A stretch of 64,000 bases of DNA from Cylindrotheca closterium (GCA_933822405.4 CAKOGP040002202.1:372001-436000), one strand, 5' to 3'; shown: positions 10,485-20,741, counted from the stretch's first letter. Numbers and translations: made by a program. The notes: generated by a model from the sequence alone, not told the origin.

Positions 10485-11795
10485 TCAGTTTTGTCTGGAT
10501 GGATCATTGTGTCCAGAAGGACGACTCGATGAATATTCATTCGTTCGATGATGTGCAGCTGGTACTGCCGAATCAAATTTAGCAAATGCAGGAGCAGCAG
10601 CTGCCTTGGCTTGTGATTTATGTCTGTACCATTTCAATCCATGCATCAAATGCGCGGATGACGGATTCCTTTCAAATTCACCGGTGGGGAAGTATTAGCC
10701 AAAAAGTGGGCAGACAAACATGCATGTAAAGTAGGGTTGATCACTAGACCCAATTTTGTACACCAAGAAGTTGGCATCTGGGATGGAGCACTGCTGGACG
10801 TGATGACCATTGATGATTCCATCTTGATAGCGTTCATTCAGAACGCTTCTTGCATTCCTATCTACCAACGGTGCAACAAGCACACCATTCTGTGGAGGCA
10901 TTCTAGTATCTTGTTCCGGTGGCCTCAACGTGAGTGAGCCATTGCTAAAGGTCAGTGGAGAAATATCGCTAGATGCCATACTCGGGACAGCCGAAGCCAA
11001 AGCCTCTTGTTGGTACAACTGAATTCTCTGTCGAGCTTGTTGAGGGACATATGCTGGTGGAAGCACAGGGTCACCAGTATCTCGATATGGTACCTCGCGA
11101 CAGTGGCGGTTCATATCTGCCGGAGAGTTCGGTGCTTGCCTTCGAAAGTGATGGCAATCAAAAAACCGTTTGAGAGCTGCAGTCTTTGCCTCGTCTTCCG
11201 AATGGTACCATTGCAAGTCTCCAGCTAGCCCAGCATAGCCCCTTTCTACCATCGCACCCGATAGAAAACATTCTCCAGAAAAGGGACAGACATATGCACT
11301 GGAGAAGATATTCTCTTCAGGATGTGGCCAAACAACAGTCTGTCCTCTAAACTCCCGCCTATAGACTCTGCCTAGCTCCGCACAAAACTCGTCATTGTCG
11401 CCATCCCAGGAGGATGAGATCGAGCCCGGGTTTGTCGGTGAGGTGGAAATTGTCATATGGGATGATGATCCCATTGAAGCATCTTCCACTTGCCCGACAA
11501 TATGGATCCGACTTATTTCTTCCGAAGAACCATCTCCTTGACTTCGGTGCGAGTTTGCATCTGAGGCGAAATTCAAAGTGCCCATAGCACCATCCCCAAC
11601 TTGCTCGATTGCATTGATTTGTCTCGTTTCATCGGAGGCGTCACCAAACATCCCTCGACTCGAGGCTGCATTCGAATTAGGTGCACTCCTCCCTCCACTA
11701 TCATCGGTTGCTTGCACAACATGTGGAGCCAGTTCCATATTTTCCATGTTGATCACCATCGACTTTGCATCGACAAACACAAAGTGCGTTGTCAT
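10485..11795 (-). pseudogene. Unknown protein with two CPxxGExF-type repeat domains, interrupted by an in-frame TAA
   Basis: From ATG 11795 the frame codes 366 aa and stops at TAA 10697-10695. The first domain (about residues 165-210) reads VCPFSGECFLSGAM ... LQWYHSEDEAKTAALKRFF. At the end of the frame a second copy begins (FVCPLFG), meets TAA where the first copy has GE, and continues in the same frame with YFPTGEFERNPSS ... LKWYRHKSQAKAAA to a TGA at 10487-10485. The downstream 69 codons therefore align with the first domain, so the stop is probably a nonsense change, not the natural end. The N-terminal half is Ser/Gly/Asp-rich and low complexity. Function unknown. Sequencing error and stop-codon readthrough are alternatives. 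Confidence 0.65.
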
Positions 11796-12073
11796 TCTGA
11801 GTCGAGTAGGAAACTCACACCCTCGCCTTCAGGTTTTTGTGCGAAGCAAGCCGTTAGCCGTTGCGATGTCATCGTCACCGTATCTTATTACAATATGTGC
11901 GGAGTCATTTCTGATTTTTTGGTCGAATTAGTCACATATGGGACAATAGCGCGTAATATGTGCTTGCGCCTTGGCACAAATACGGATAAATTTTTATGGG
12001 CCATATATTTGCTGCAAAGTAGATCAACATATTTACAAGGTAGGACTATGGTCTTGTACATCGCAAATATAAT

Positions 12074-13921
12074 CTAAGCATGCAATCCGATTTCGCGTAG
12101 CAAGTAGAAGAGGACATCTAGATCGTTTGTTGATCTTGATAGCATTCTTGACCACAAAACCGAGGGAGGCGCCATCTTCAGCATTTTTCTTCCACCGCGA
12201 TTCAATCGTAGATAAAAGTCGATCATACTCCAACAGCTTTCATCCCCAAAAGGACCATCCACATGTTGCAACGTGTCGTTTTCCTTCATACCATTGAGGA
12301 GAGCAACAGCCAAAGTATGATGTATTTCTCCAAACAAAATGGACTCGAGACCTTTCATCTTGGGCAAAGACTTTGCGAAATACTCAAAATCGTCCGAAGG
12401 AAGAGGAACATTCTTGAGATTTAGCTTCGATAAATGCAGATTGATCACCAATGCCTCAGCAACTTCCCTCAATAGATAATCATCGCTACTGCCCGAAACA
12501 TCCAGTTCTTGAAGAGTCGTATTATTTGCAAGGCCACTGATGATTGGTTTGAGTCCATTCGGTCCCTCGGTATTGACACCTACAAGCTTGAGGACTTCGA
12601 GTCCTGTATTACTCTCTATGCAATGTGCAATACATCCCAGGACATGGTCGGACATGGGGCTGTTGGACCGGGAAATGTCGAGAAACTTTAGGCTCATTAC
12701 CTTAATCAGATCACCAATGAGATTAAAACCCTCCTCCGAGCTTATCAAGATCCTCTGCATGGTGAGATGCGTCAGGTTATCACACTTTTTCAAACCTTCA
12801 ATCAGAATCTCCATGGATTCTATCGTGAAATGACTTCCAGAAAGATCAATGTGCCGTAGGCTCGTTACTTCCCTAAGCCCTTGAACAAAGCTTTTCCATC
12901 CATTTGATGAGAGCAAAAAGTCTTCAGCGGAAGATCCATCGTATCGCAACTCCAGCTTCTCCAAAGTTGAGTTGACAGCGAGGGCTTGCGAAAATGTCAA
13001 AATGTCACAATCAAGTATCTGATAGTCGCAGGAGAGAACAAGTTCCTTCAGCGCCGAATTAACCCTCAACGCATTGGCAACCGCAGTGATACTGGTATCA
13101 TTTTCAAGTCCGGACAAATCCAAGCATTGGAGTTGGCATTCTGGATGCTCTAGAACTTGTTGAATTGCTTGTATACCTACACTTCCAACATCAGTGAAAG
13201 TTAGAATGAACTTTCTGAGCTTGTGTGCGCTACTTGCAAACAAATCCACCAGAAATTGTTCAGGGTCCATATCCATCTCCGAAATGCGGAGAAGCTGAAG
13301 GGATTTGGAGGCCCCGATAGCATTGGCAAGTGATTGGTATTTAGAGCTCGGAGGATATAATCGATCCAAACGGGAATCTTCATGCCAGCAACCAGATAGA
13401 TGCAACTGTTCAAGCACGGTACTCGTCGAAACCACTTTGCACAAGCATTCCATGTTGGCTTTAGTCAACTCTGCTGCTTTCATCTCAAGCACCCTTAATT
13501 TGCTGGCCGACCCGAGAATATCTCCAATGGCCGAAGAAACTTTGGATGAAAGATCTCCTATCATATATCTTGGAAGTTCCAATGCTTGGACGAACTTGGC
13601 GACATCCCTGCAAACTAGATCTTCATCCCGTGGCTTCAACATTTTATCAGGGTTTGTGACATACACATTGAAACGATGCATCTCTAGGCTATTTCCCTTG
13701 CATTTGTGGCACACTATTGTGATTATATTGTTCTCAAAATTGAAACGGCAGTGGTTGTACTTTCCAGCATCACGACAGGTGGAGCAGTTTGGATATGTCT
13801 CGCATGGCGCTGACGTATCATTGATTTTCTGCTTGACGGTCGTGATTAGATCATCGAAGTGATATGACTCATTTGGATACGGGATGTCGGTTTCCCCTTC
13901 GTTGAGGAGGATGTATCTCAT
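12074..13921 (-). CDS. RNase-inhibitor-type leucine-rich-repeat protein (paralogue A)
   Basis: 615 aa, one exon. The first ~80 residues hold a conserved start (MRYIL, then ESYHFDDLIT) and a Cys-rich patch (CETYPNCSTC ... HCRF ... CHKCKG) that could bind zinc. From about residue 130 to 580 there are LRRs of the RI type: NSALKELVLS, NSTLEKLELR, NTTLQELDVSG and similar. A protein-protein interaction or regulatory role is likely for the fold; the partner is unknown. Its closest relative in the window is 16794-18674, same strand, with an LTR-type element between them. Both end with MAPPSVL and, a little later, LHA. The upstream TGTTGT...TCCCTT context is also shared. Confidence 0.85.
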   Translation of the reverse strand: MRYILLNEGETDIPYPNESYHFDDLITTVKQKINDTSAPCETYPNCSTCRDAGKYNHCRFNFENNIITIVCHKCKGNSLEMHRFNVYVTNPDKMLKPRDEDLVCRDVAKFVQALELPRYMIGDLSSKVSSAIGDILGSASKLRVLEMKAAELTKANMECLCKVVSTSTVLEQLHLSGCWHEDSRLDRLYPPSSKYQSLANAIGASKSLQLLRISEMDMDPEQFLVDLFASSAHKLRKFILTFTDVGSVGIQAIQQVLEHPECQLQCLDLSGLENDTSITAVANALRVNSALKELVLSCDYQILDCDILTFSQALAVNSTLEKLELRYDGSSAEDFLLSSNGWKSFVQGLREVTSLRHIDLSGSHFTIESMEILIEGLKKCDNLTHLTMQRILISSEEGFNLIGDLIKVMSLKFLDISRSNSPMSDHVLGCIAHCIESNTGLEVLKLVGVNTEGPNGLKPIISGLANNTTLQELDVSGSSDDYLLREVAEALVINLHLSKLNLKNVPLPSDDFEYFAKSLPKMKGLESILFGEIHHTLAVALLNGMKENDTLQHVDGPFGDESCWSMIDFYLRLNRGGRKMLKMAPPSVLWSRMLSRSTNDLDVLFYLLREIGLHA

Positions 13922-14138
13922 CGTTTTGTTGTATTTTCCCTTAGTTGTGGTTCAGCATCATAAAGAGCGGTTGACCTCTTGCGCTTCTGCAGATCGAACA
14001 ATAAATTGTACTATATGCTTTGTTTTACCATATGCCGTGACGCCGATTGCTGATGATGATGGTGATATTGAATATGCGCGATGGTATAATGCGATGATAT
14101 AAAATGCGATGATGATATGCGCACCGCGGACGGACAAC

Positions 14139-14386
14139 GATGACATCCACTGGATACTATATTTTATATGCAAGATTGCAAGAACAAATCCTTTTGAAGC
14201 TTATATTCTGTACGAGTATGTACATCTAGAAAGACAATAACTTTGTTTATTTCCCTTAAAATTCGTCCCTGCTGGACCTCCGCCCAAGGCCTGATAGGCA
14301 AGAGAGTCTCTGGTGTCTCAAAGACTCAAGCTTTTTGAAAGGGCACTGTTGCTTGGTAGGAAAGTCCCCCATGATGCAGTGCTGTG
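14139..14386 (-). repeat. Putative LTR, left copy (3' LTR in element orientation)
   Basis: It begins GATGACATCCACTGG and ends GCAGTGCTGTG at the assembly gap. By eye it is the same as 16453-16689 except for an extra 11 nt (TTTCCCTTAAA) near 14250. Such similarity implies a recent insertion. Confidence 0.8.
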
Positions 14387-16290
14387 NNNNNNNNNNGCGG
14401 TGTAGTCGTTCGTCCAGACTGTTGAAATGGTAGATGCTGCCTCTTTAATGGTGTTACAGTAGGTGCAAATGGATCCCCTGCATGAACATTATAACCGGCG
14501 TCGTCATCTTCAGGAGGAGAGACAGCTGGCACAGGTGCAAGAAAAGATGGCGACGTTGACCATGATACCCCCGTTTGGCGTCCTGTTGTCGGATCACGAG
14601 TTGGTGGTCTCGGGGTCGCTGCCATCTGTGCATACGGCCCACCTGCAGTAGGATTCGTCACCCTTCGTGGACCACCATCATTGGGTGGTGGTCCTAGTGT
14701 AGCGACATATGCGACCTCCTCCGTATCGGAAGAGGAATCAACTGGATCGTCCAATTGCTCACCTGAATGTAGTTTTTCAGAAGCTGCTAGAAAATCATCA
14801 AAAGATTCTCCTGGTTCTTCTTCCACCGGTCGCACCAGACGTTGTGGTTTATAACCTGGAGGTGCTTTTGCTGTTTTGGGAATATCTTTGACTGGATAAA
14901 GATGGAAGGGAGACGGGACCTCCACTGGGTCCAGTGTAAAGTTGGCACACCAATTCGGGCCATCATCGTTCCATCCATCCATGGGTCGCATCATTTGACT
15001 CAGAAAAGGTTGGCATTCAGCAGATAGGGTGCCACCACCACCTTGATCCAATGGATATTCCAATGTTCCGCGTTTAAGGAACATATGATACTGCATCCGC
15101 GCCATCTGGAACGCCTTGGATTGGGCAGCGATAGGTCCACGTCTCACAATTTGAGAGAAATGATTGCGCAAGAAACGATCTTGTTGGACCTGAAACGGTG
15201 CCAACTGCTTACAATCACCAATCAGCGATTGTCCATTAGGGTTATCTATAGTTGGAAAAGTATCCCACAGAGGAAGAGCCGATACCACAGGTACACCAAA
15301 CGCCTGAGAATTAGCATTGACGGCGTCAAACCAATTTTTAATTGCCGCTTTTTGGGTGCCGAGAAGATGCAACAATCCCCCAAAAACCTTACTATTGCGA
15401 TTCTCCAGAGAATCACAGAATTCGGCATAGCTAATTGTAGCTGGCCAAACGAAACCAACTGGGCATTCTGACATAAATGGAAAAATTAAAATTTTCCACG
15501 AATCGCCATTCAGCGGTTTCTGACCCAAGGCCAAACCATCAGACATGATCACAGGAAACAACGCTTCTGCAAAAGCCCGACGTCCTTCGTCCAGGGATAC
15601 ACCTAAGGTGGTACCACACAGGGAACCCAACATCAAGTGATTCGGTTCATCAACTGGCCGAGGACACTTCAAGTGGTTCGTCACCGTGGCTTCAAAAATA
15701 TCAGCCAACAATGGTGCACCGAAACCACTGTCTGCTCTCGTATTCGGTTTTGTCATTACCGGAGCAGAGATGAAGCATAGGTGACAAGGCTCTCCGTCCG
15801 CCCCTTTCCGAACAACTAGCGCAAATCCTGGTGGTTTGGTTTCACCAAGCATCAGACGCTGATGGTAAGTCAAACTTGGGTCATTCCATCTCTTGAATTC
15901 CGCATCTAACTCTGCATATCGCTCTCTTGCTGGCCGGAAATCCTCAGGGCATGTTACTCTGTAGAGGGGCTTGCCTTCGGAGAGCCGCTCGACGGGAAAT
16001 CCATAAGAACTTTGGAGGTTCTTGAGAGTTGGACACTTGTTGTCAAGAGCGAGATGATAGTTGAGTTTCCCTTCATAGGGGAGATTCGTAATCGAATCGC
16101 GGAGGTTCAAAAATTCACCTACGGCAAATTTCTTGGAGAGGAAAGATTGACTGGGCATTCTTGTTGCTGTTGTTGTTGTCGGAAAGGCTGGAGGACTGGA
16201 AAACTTGTGAAATTGTCGGCTAAGCTCAAACAATCCACCGTAAAAGATGCCTAAGACAACTGATACTCTTGCGATTAAATGTAATAACAA
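14326..16290 (-). CDS. Gag-like ORF of the LTR-type element (3' part uncertain because of assembly gap)
   Basis: About 654 codons. The C-terminus crosses the N gap and then reads into the left repeat, so its last ~25 residues are unreliable. A likely internal start is the MPSQSFLSKKFAVGEF methionine. The middle is globular, without a zinc knuckle or protease motif. The last third is Pro/Gly/Thr-rich and disordered (TRDPTTGRQTGV). Its position inside direct repeats suggests a structural Gag-like protein. I do not recognise the family by sequence, so the Gag label is inference from context. Confidence 0.5.
   Translation of the reverse strand: MLLHLIARVSVVLGIFYGGLFELSRQFHKFSSPPAFPTTTTATRMPSQSFLSKKFAVGEFLNLRDSITNLPYEGKLNYHLALDNKCPTLKNLQSSYGFPVERLSEGKPLYRVTCPEDFRPARERYAELDAEFKRWNDPSLTYHQRLMLGETKPPGFALVVRKGADGEPCHLCFISAPVMTKPNTRADSGFGAPLLADIFEATVTNHLKCPRPVDEPNHLMLGSLCGTTLGVSLDEGRRAFAEALFPVIMSDGLALGQKPLNGDSWKILIFPFMSECPVGFVWPATISYAEFCDSLENRNSKVFGGLLHLLGTQKAAIKNWFDAVNANSQAFGVPVVSALPLWDTFPTIDNPNGQSLIGDCKQLAPFQVQQDRFLRNHFSQIVRRGPIAAQSKAFQMARMQYHMFLKRGTLEYPLDQGGGGTLSAECQPFLSQMMRPMDGWNDDGPNWCANFTLDPVEVPSPFHLYPVKDIPKTAKAPPGYKPQRLVRPVEEEPGESFDDFLAASEKLHSGEQLDDPVDSSSDTEEVAYVATLGPPPNDGGPRRVTNPTAGGPYAQMAATPRPPTRDPTTGRQTGVSWSTSPSFLAPVPAVSPPEDDDAGYNVHAGDPFAPTVTPLKRQHLPFQQSGRTTTPXXXXTALHHGGLSYQATVPFQKA
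14387..14396. other. Assembly gap (10 N)
   Basis: The true length is unknown. It lies at the body/LTR junction of the element, the place where an assembler would collapse a repeat. Confidence 0.95.
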
Positions 16291-16452
16291 TAAAACTGAT
16301 TATAAAGAAAGAAATAACTCTATCTTTCTGTCAGTATACTTGCACACAAGTTCGATATGTGTAGATCGGACTTAGGTTGCTGGTGCAATACTGAGATGAC
16401 ATGGAGTCACTATTGAGTCCATTGGTTCGACCGCTTTCTTCCGTCTACGTTA

Positions 16453-16689
16453 GATGACATCCACTGGATACTATATTTTATATGCAAGATTGCAAGAACA
16501 AATCCTTTTGAAGCTTATATTCTGTACGAGTATGTACATCTAGAAAGACAATAACTTTGTTTAATTCGTCCCTGCTGGACCTCCGCCCAAGGCCTGATAG
16601 GCAAGAGAGTCTCTGGTGTCTCAAAGACTCAAGCTTTTTGAAAGGGCACTGTTGCTTGGTAGGAAAGTCCCCCATGATGCAGTGCTGTG
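16453..16689 (-). repeat. Putative LTR, right copy (5' LTR in element orientation)
   Basis: 237 bp matching 14139-14386 apart from an 11-nt deletion. In element orientation it precedes a ~160-bp leader and the Gag-like frame. Confidence 0.8.
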
Positions 16690-16793
16690 ATCATCCTTGG
16701 GAGAACCAGATGGAATGAAGTGGCGATTCTGCTGGTCCTGTGGCAACGAGCATCATGTCACAATGTTTGAACGTACCAGGTTACAATTATGGG

Positions 16794-18674
16794 CTATGCG
16801 TGCAACTGAATCCCCCTCAAAATCTCGAAAAGCACGTCTGGGCCGTTTCTCGATCTTGATAGTATCTTTGGCAACAAGACCGAGGGAGGCGCCATCTTCA
16901 GAATTTTTCTTCCACCACGATTCCATCGTAGATAGAAATCAATTTTTCGCCAACAGCTTCCATCCCCGAAAGGACCATCCATATGTTTCAACGTGTCGTT
17001 GTCTTTCAAACCACTGAGGAGAGCATCAGCAAAAGTATCATTTAGTTCCCCGAACACAATGGACTCGAGACCTTTCATCTTCGGTAAGCACTTTGCGAAA
17101 TACTGAAAATCGTCCGTAGCAAGAGCGATATCCTTGAGATTTAGTTTCAATAGATGCTGATTGCTTGTCAGTGCATCAGCAAGCTCCCTCAATAGATGAT
17201 CTTCCCGATTTTCTGAAATATCCAGTTCTCGAAGAGTTGTATTATTTGCAAGTGCACGGATGATCGTTTTTAACCCATTCGGCCCCTCCATCCTGATATT
17301 GGCAATTTTCAAGACTTCCATACCACCGTTGCTTGCTACACGATGGGCGACGGACCAAAGGAAGCGGTCCGGCAGGCCCTTGTATGACCTGAACATGTAC
17401 TCGGAGTTGGAGATATTGGAAATATTCAAGAGCTTGAAGTTTCGAGTCTGAATGAAATCTCCAATGAGATCAAATGAATGTGGGTCGGCTGAAATGTCTT
17501 GCATGGTGAAATGAGTGACGCTTTGATTCTCTTCTAGACCATCTAGGAGATACTGTATGCCTGTCGCCCTAAAAAGATTCAGTACGCCTCTCACTACAAA
17601 ATCATTACCCGATATGTCAAGATAATGAATGCCTTGTGATTCTTTTAGTCCCTTCGAGAATGATTTCCATCCTTCGGTCGAGAATGTGTTATTTTCAGCA
17701 CCAATATCCACATCACACATTTTTATTGATTCCAGCGTTGAGTTGACGCGGAGGGCGTTTGCGAGGGCTTCCGCGCTATCATCGGGTAAATGGTACCTGG
17801 AGGATAGAAGGAATTCCTTCAGAGACGTGTTCACTTCCAGAGCGTTGGCAATTGGGGTGATATCTGAGCCTTGGGGGATACCGGACAGGTTCAGGTGCTG
17901 TATCTGGCATTCCGGATGCTCCAGCGCATTTTGAACGGCCAGTATGCTTGGAGATTCGATGATAGAACGACTTAGAATAAGCTTTTTTAGCTTGTGTGCA
18001 CTACCTGCAAACAAATCTGCCAGAAATCCTTCGTAGACCATAACCGTCCTTGAGATGCGAAGTATCTGCAAAGACTCAGAACTTCCGATGGCTTTGGCAA
18101 GAGATTTATACTTCTTGGAAAGTCGAGAGAATAAAGACCCCCCCTCATGCCAACAGCAAGATAAATGTAACTGCTCCAGCGTCGTACTCGTCACAACAAC
18201 ATTGCAGAGGAAATCCAAGTTGGCCTGGGAGAGTGGTACACTCATCATCTCCAATATCTTTAGGTTGTCAGCTAATCCGAGGTTACCTGCTATCAATGAG
18301 GAAAGAGTCTTGGGTATCACCCCAATCATGTATCGTGGGAGTTTCAACGCTTGGATGATCCTTGCAGTCTCTCTGTCAACTCGCATGTGACGAATTGGTT
18401 TATTTGTGTCTTTTTTTACGAATACACTAAAACTTCGCATCATTCCCCGACATTCTTGACAGCTAATTATGATTTCACCCTTTCTGTAATCGAATAGACA
18501 ATGATTGTACTCTCCAGCGCCATAGCAATCAGAGCAACTTGGATACGTTTCGCAAGGTGCTGACAGTTTATTGATTTCCTGCTTGACGGCCGTGATTAGG
18601 TCATCAAAGTGATATGACTCATCTAGAGAGGGCACGTCGGTTTCACCCTCTGCTTTTCTTAGGATGTATCTCAT
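16794..18674 (-). CDS. RNase-inhibitor-type leucine-rich-repeat protein (paralogue B)
   Basis: 626 aa, one exon. It is a clear paralogue of 12074-13921, with the same N-terminal ESYHFDDLIT motif, the same Cys-rich patch (CETYPSCSDC ... HCLF ... CQECRG), the same RI-type LRR array (NTTLRELDISEN, NTSLKEFLLSS, NSTLESIKM) and the same ending (MAPPSVL, LHA). It has a few short insertions relative to paralogue A, such as the stretch around YMFRSYKGLPDRF. The frame is intact despite the adjacent element, whose right repeat ends about 100 bp past the stop codon. Function unknown beyond the interaction fold. Confidence 0.85.
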   Translation of the reverse strand: MRYILRKAEGETDVPSLDESYHFDDLITAVKQEINKLSAPCETYPSCSDCYGAGEYNHCLFDYRKGEIIISCQECRGMMRSFSVFVKKDTNKPIRHMRVDRETARIIQALKLPRYMIGVIPKTLSSLIAGNLGLADNLKILEMMSVPLSQANLDFLCNVVVTSTTLEQLHLSCCWHEGGSLFSRLSKKYKSLAKAIGSSESLQILRISRTVMVYEGFLADLFAGSAHKLKKLILSRSIIESPSILAVQNALEHPECQIQHLNLSGIPQGSDITPIANALEVNTSLKEFLLSSRYHLPDDSAEALANALRVNSTLESIKMCDVDIGAENNTFSTEGWKSFSKGLKESQGIHYLDISGNDFVVRGVLNLFRATGIQYLLDGLEENQSVTHFTMQDISADPHSFDLIGDFIQTRNFKLLNISNISNSEYMFRSYKGLPDRFLWSVAHRVASNGGMEVLKIANIRMEGPNGLKTIIRALANNTTLRELDISENREDHLLRELADALTSNQHLLKLNLKDIALATDDFQYFAKCLPKMKGLESIVFGELNDTFADALLSGLKDNDTLKHMDGPFGDGSCWRKIDFYLRWNRGGRKILKMAPPSVLLPKILSRSRNGPDVLFEILRGIQLHA

Positions 18675-19083
18675 TGTTTTGTTGTCTTCTCCCTTCAGTT
18701 ATGCTTCAAGGACAATTTGCTTGCCTAAACCTCGTGTGTGTACGCGTGAAAATGACGGAATATCAACTGAGGTACAGTATCTGGTATCATTGCGTTTCTG
18801 CACACAATAATATGCTCTAAGGTGCCACGAGTACCAGCGATACGTGTACGAGTACTCGTACTGGTACAATAAGAAAATGGATTTTTAATATAAAAAATAG
18901 AAAAATATAAATATGGGATATCTTGGAGCAGAATTAGTCTCAATCGGCCGGCGTGCACCAAGAGGAAGTTGAGTCTTTTTCGGTGGACAAAAAATCTGGC
19001 ACCCACAATATCACGCGATTTCGAGAGTGGTGGATCCACCATCAGCCACAGCCACAAGTGCAAAGGAAGCACCTGGTTGCAAG
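18675..19083. other. Shared upstream region of divergent genes with a palindrome
   Basis: 409 bp between the start of LRR paralogue B and the start of the His-rich gene. It holds the nested palindrome listed separately and an AT-rich stretch near 18870-18910. It is likely a two-way promoter region. Confidence 0.5.
18831..18867. repeat. Nested palindrome
   Basis: GTACGAGTACTCGTAC at 18846-18861 is a perfect 16-bp palindrome. Outside it, GTACCAG (18831-18837) pairs with CTGGTAC (18861-18867). It lies between divergent genes and could be a dimeric factor site or a cruciform; neither is shown. Confidence 0.7.
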
Positions 19084-20721
19084 ATGGAAAAACTTATAAT
19101 TATTTCGTTGGCATTATTTGCCTTTGCTGACGCCGATAACAATTCTCGGGTCACACAAACAGTCACTCGAAATCTCAGAGGAAGAGTGACAATCACAAGC
19201 GAGCACTATCCTGACAAGACCGAGGAGGGTCTCAAACAAGAAAATCTAAGCAAAAAAACTCCACTCGTTGACCATCCTCACAAGCCTAATAAGCGCCATG
19301 GTCACGCACTTGGACACTTGCAGATGCACAAAATGGCCAAAGATGGACACTTGAAGCACGTCGACGTCGACTTGGAACATTGGGAAGAACGAACCGACCT
19401 TACCGATGACATCAAGCACGAAATTGAAGACTTCATTGAAGATCACGAAGAAGAAGTATACGGCCAAGAAGATAAGACGCCTCTTCAAACTCATCACCAT
19501 GGCCATGCACATGGTCACTTGCACATGCACAAAATGGCCAAAGATGGACACTTGAAGCACGTCGACGTCGACTTGGAACATTGGGAAGAACGAAACGATC
19601 TTACCGATGACATGGTGCACGAGATTGAAGATTTCATCGAAGATCACGATGAGGTAGTACATGGATATGAAGACGACGAGGGAAACACGACATCTGAAGC
19701 TGTCGAAGATCGTCGTCCCCAGGAAGAACGAGCAAACGAACGATTAGATCATGAAGATGTAAAGGAAGTGATTGTTCTTCCGACAGGAATGAACTACCAC
19801 TACAATCAATCCTTGTATGATGATCTGTTGACGGCACCATTCGACATTTACTCGGAAATCTTTCAAGATCTTCCATTTGATAGTGAAAGCTCCTTTCCCG
19901 TCTTTGCTATACCTGGTTGGCAAAAGAGACTTGGGGTATTTTCTTGCTTTGGTAAAGTTTCCGAATCCTTCATTTTTGAAAACTTGCAATTTTTGCTCCA
20001 ATGGAAGGATATTCTTGGAGCGAGTGATGGTGTCAGTATGGACCTTTACGAATACATGACGACTCATGAATTTGAAGCCGATTTGATCATTGCCAAGGGC
20101 CACAAGGGCGAGGGTATCATTCCACACTTGGCCCTTGTGATTTCGTACTACCAATTTGGAACCAAGAAGAAGGTACTGATTCCCTTTGCTAGAATTGGCG
20201 ACTTCTTCGACGATACTTCGGAAAAGCACTTGGCAGACGAGGAAGTGAAAGAAATGGAACTGGAGGCCCTACATGAAATGATCCAATCGAAACGATCAAA
20301 CAGTACCTTGTTCTCTGACACCCATCTTGCAGAAAGCACGGACCTAGCAGAAGGCTATGCGACAGTAGAAGCACTGCACTTTCAAAAGCTTTTCCAACTA
20401 TTGATCCGAAGAAGCTTCCTGTTCTCCTTTGGATACGCCGATTGCCTGATGCAAGATGAACCCGACAACCTTCGCAAATGCCTAGATGACACGTTCATTG
20501 ATGTGGTCAAACTGGAAACAACAGTGAGAGGAGCTCTTGATGACCAAGTTGTGGAAATGATTTCCATTGTGAATGAGAGATCCCATGTCCAGAACGTTGA
20601 GGCCTGCGTGTCGTTCCAAAACAATATGGGATCCATATACGAAGCTGCCAGTTGTAGCAACATGCTAGAACTTGGATCCGTCGTTACAATAAACAACCCC
20701 TTTCGAAGCCAGCTTCAATAG
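19084..20721 (+). CDS. Secreted protein with two His-rich tandem repeats, function unknown
   Basis: 545 aa from ATG 19084, which starts a clean signal peptide (MEKLIIISLALFAFADA). An upstream ATG in frame at 19027 would bury it. Two near-identical ~60-residue units follow at about residues 75-200: HGHALGHLQMHKMAKDGHL ... DLEHWEERTDLTDDI, and HGHAHGHLHMHKMAKDGHL with the same continuation. They are rich in His, Asp and Glu, so metal binding is plausible. The C-terminal ~350 residues look globular, with a few Cys, and match nothing I know. A degraded copy of the gene's 3' end lies just downstream (20742-20825). Confidence 0.75.
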   Translation: MEKLIIISLALFAFADADNNSRVTQTVTRNLRGRVTITSEHYPDKTEEGLKQENLSKKTPLVDHPHKPNKRHGHALGHLQMHKMAKDGHLKHVDVDLEHWEERTDLTDDIKHEIEDFIEDHEEEVYGQEDKTPLQTHHHGHAHGHLHMHKMAKDGHLKHVDVDLEHWEERNDLTDDMVHEIEDFIEDHDEVVHGYEDDEGNTTSEAVEDRRPQEERANERLDHEDVKEVIVLPTGMNYHYNQSLYDDLLTAPFDIYSEIFQDLPFDSESSFPVFAIPGWQKRLGVFSCFGKVSESFIFENLQFLLQWKDILGASDGVSMDLYEYMTTHEFEADLIIAKGHKGEGIIPHLALVISYYQFGTKKKVLIPFARIGDFFDDTSEKHLADEEVKEMELEALHEMIQSKRSNSTLFSDTHLAESTDLAEGYATVEALHFQKLFQLLIRRSFLFSFGYADCLMQDEPDNLRKCLDDTFIDVVKLETTVRGALDDQVVEMISIVNERSHVQNVEACVSFQNNMGSIYEAASCSNMLELGSVVTINNPFRSQLQ

Positions 20722-20741
20722 ATTACAACACGTGATCCACA

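Larger units (their letters stand above)
14139..16689 (-). mobile_element. LTR-retrotransposon-like element inserted between two LRR paralogues
   Basis: Two ~240-bp direct repeats (14139-14386 and 16453-16689) bracket one long reading frame on the minus strand. No reverse transcriptase, integrase or RNase H motif is visible. A run of 10 N (14387-14396) sits exactly at the junction between the coding body and the left repeat. The pol part may be lost in an assembly collapse, or the element may be non-autonomous. I could not define target-site duplications. The left flank (ACAACGA) and right flank (ATCATCC) do not match convincingly. Confidence 0.65.

Noticed and set aside
16478..16675. Minus-strand frame in the right LTR
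   Set aside because: It lies inside the direct repeat and is matched by non-coding sequence in the other copy.
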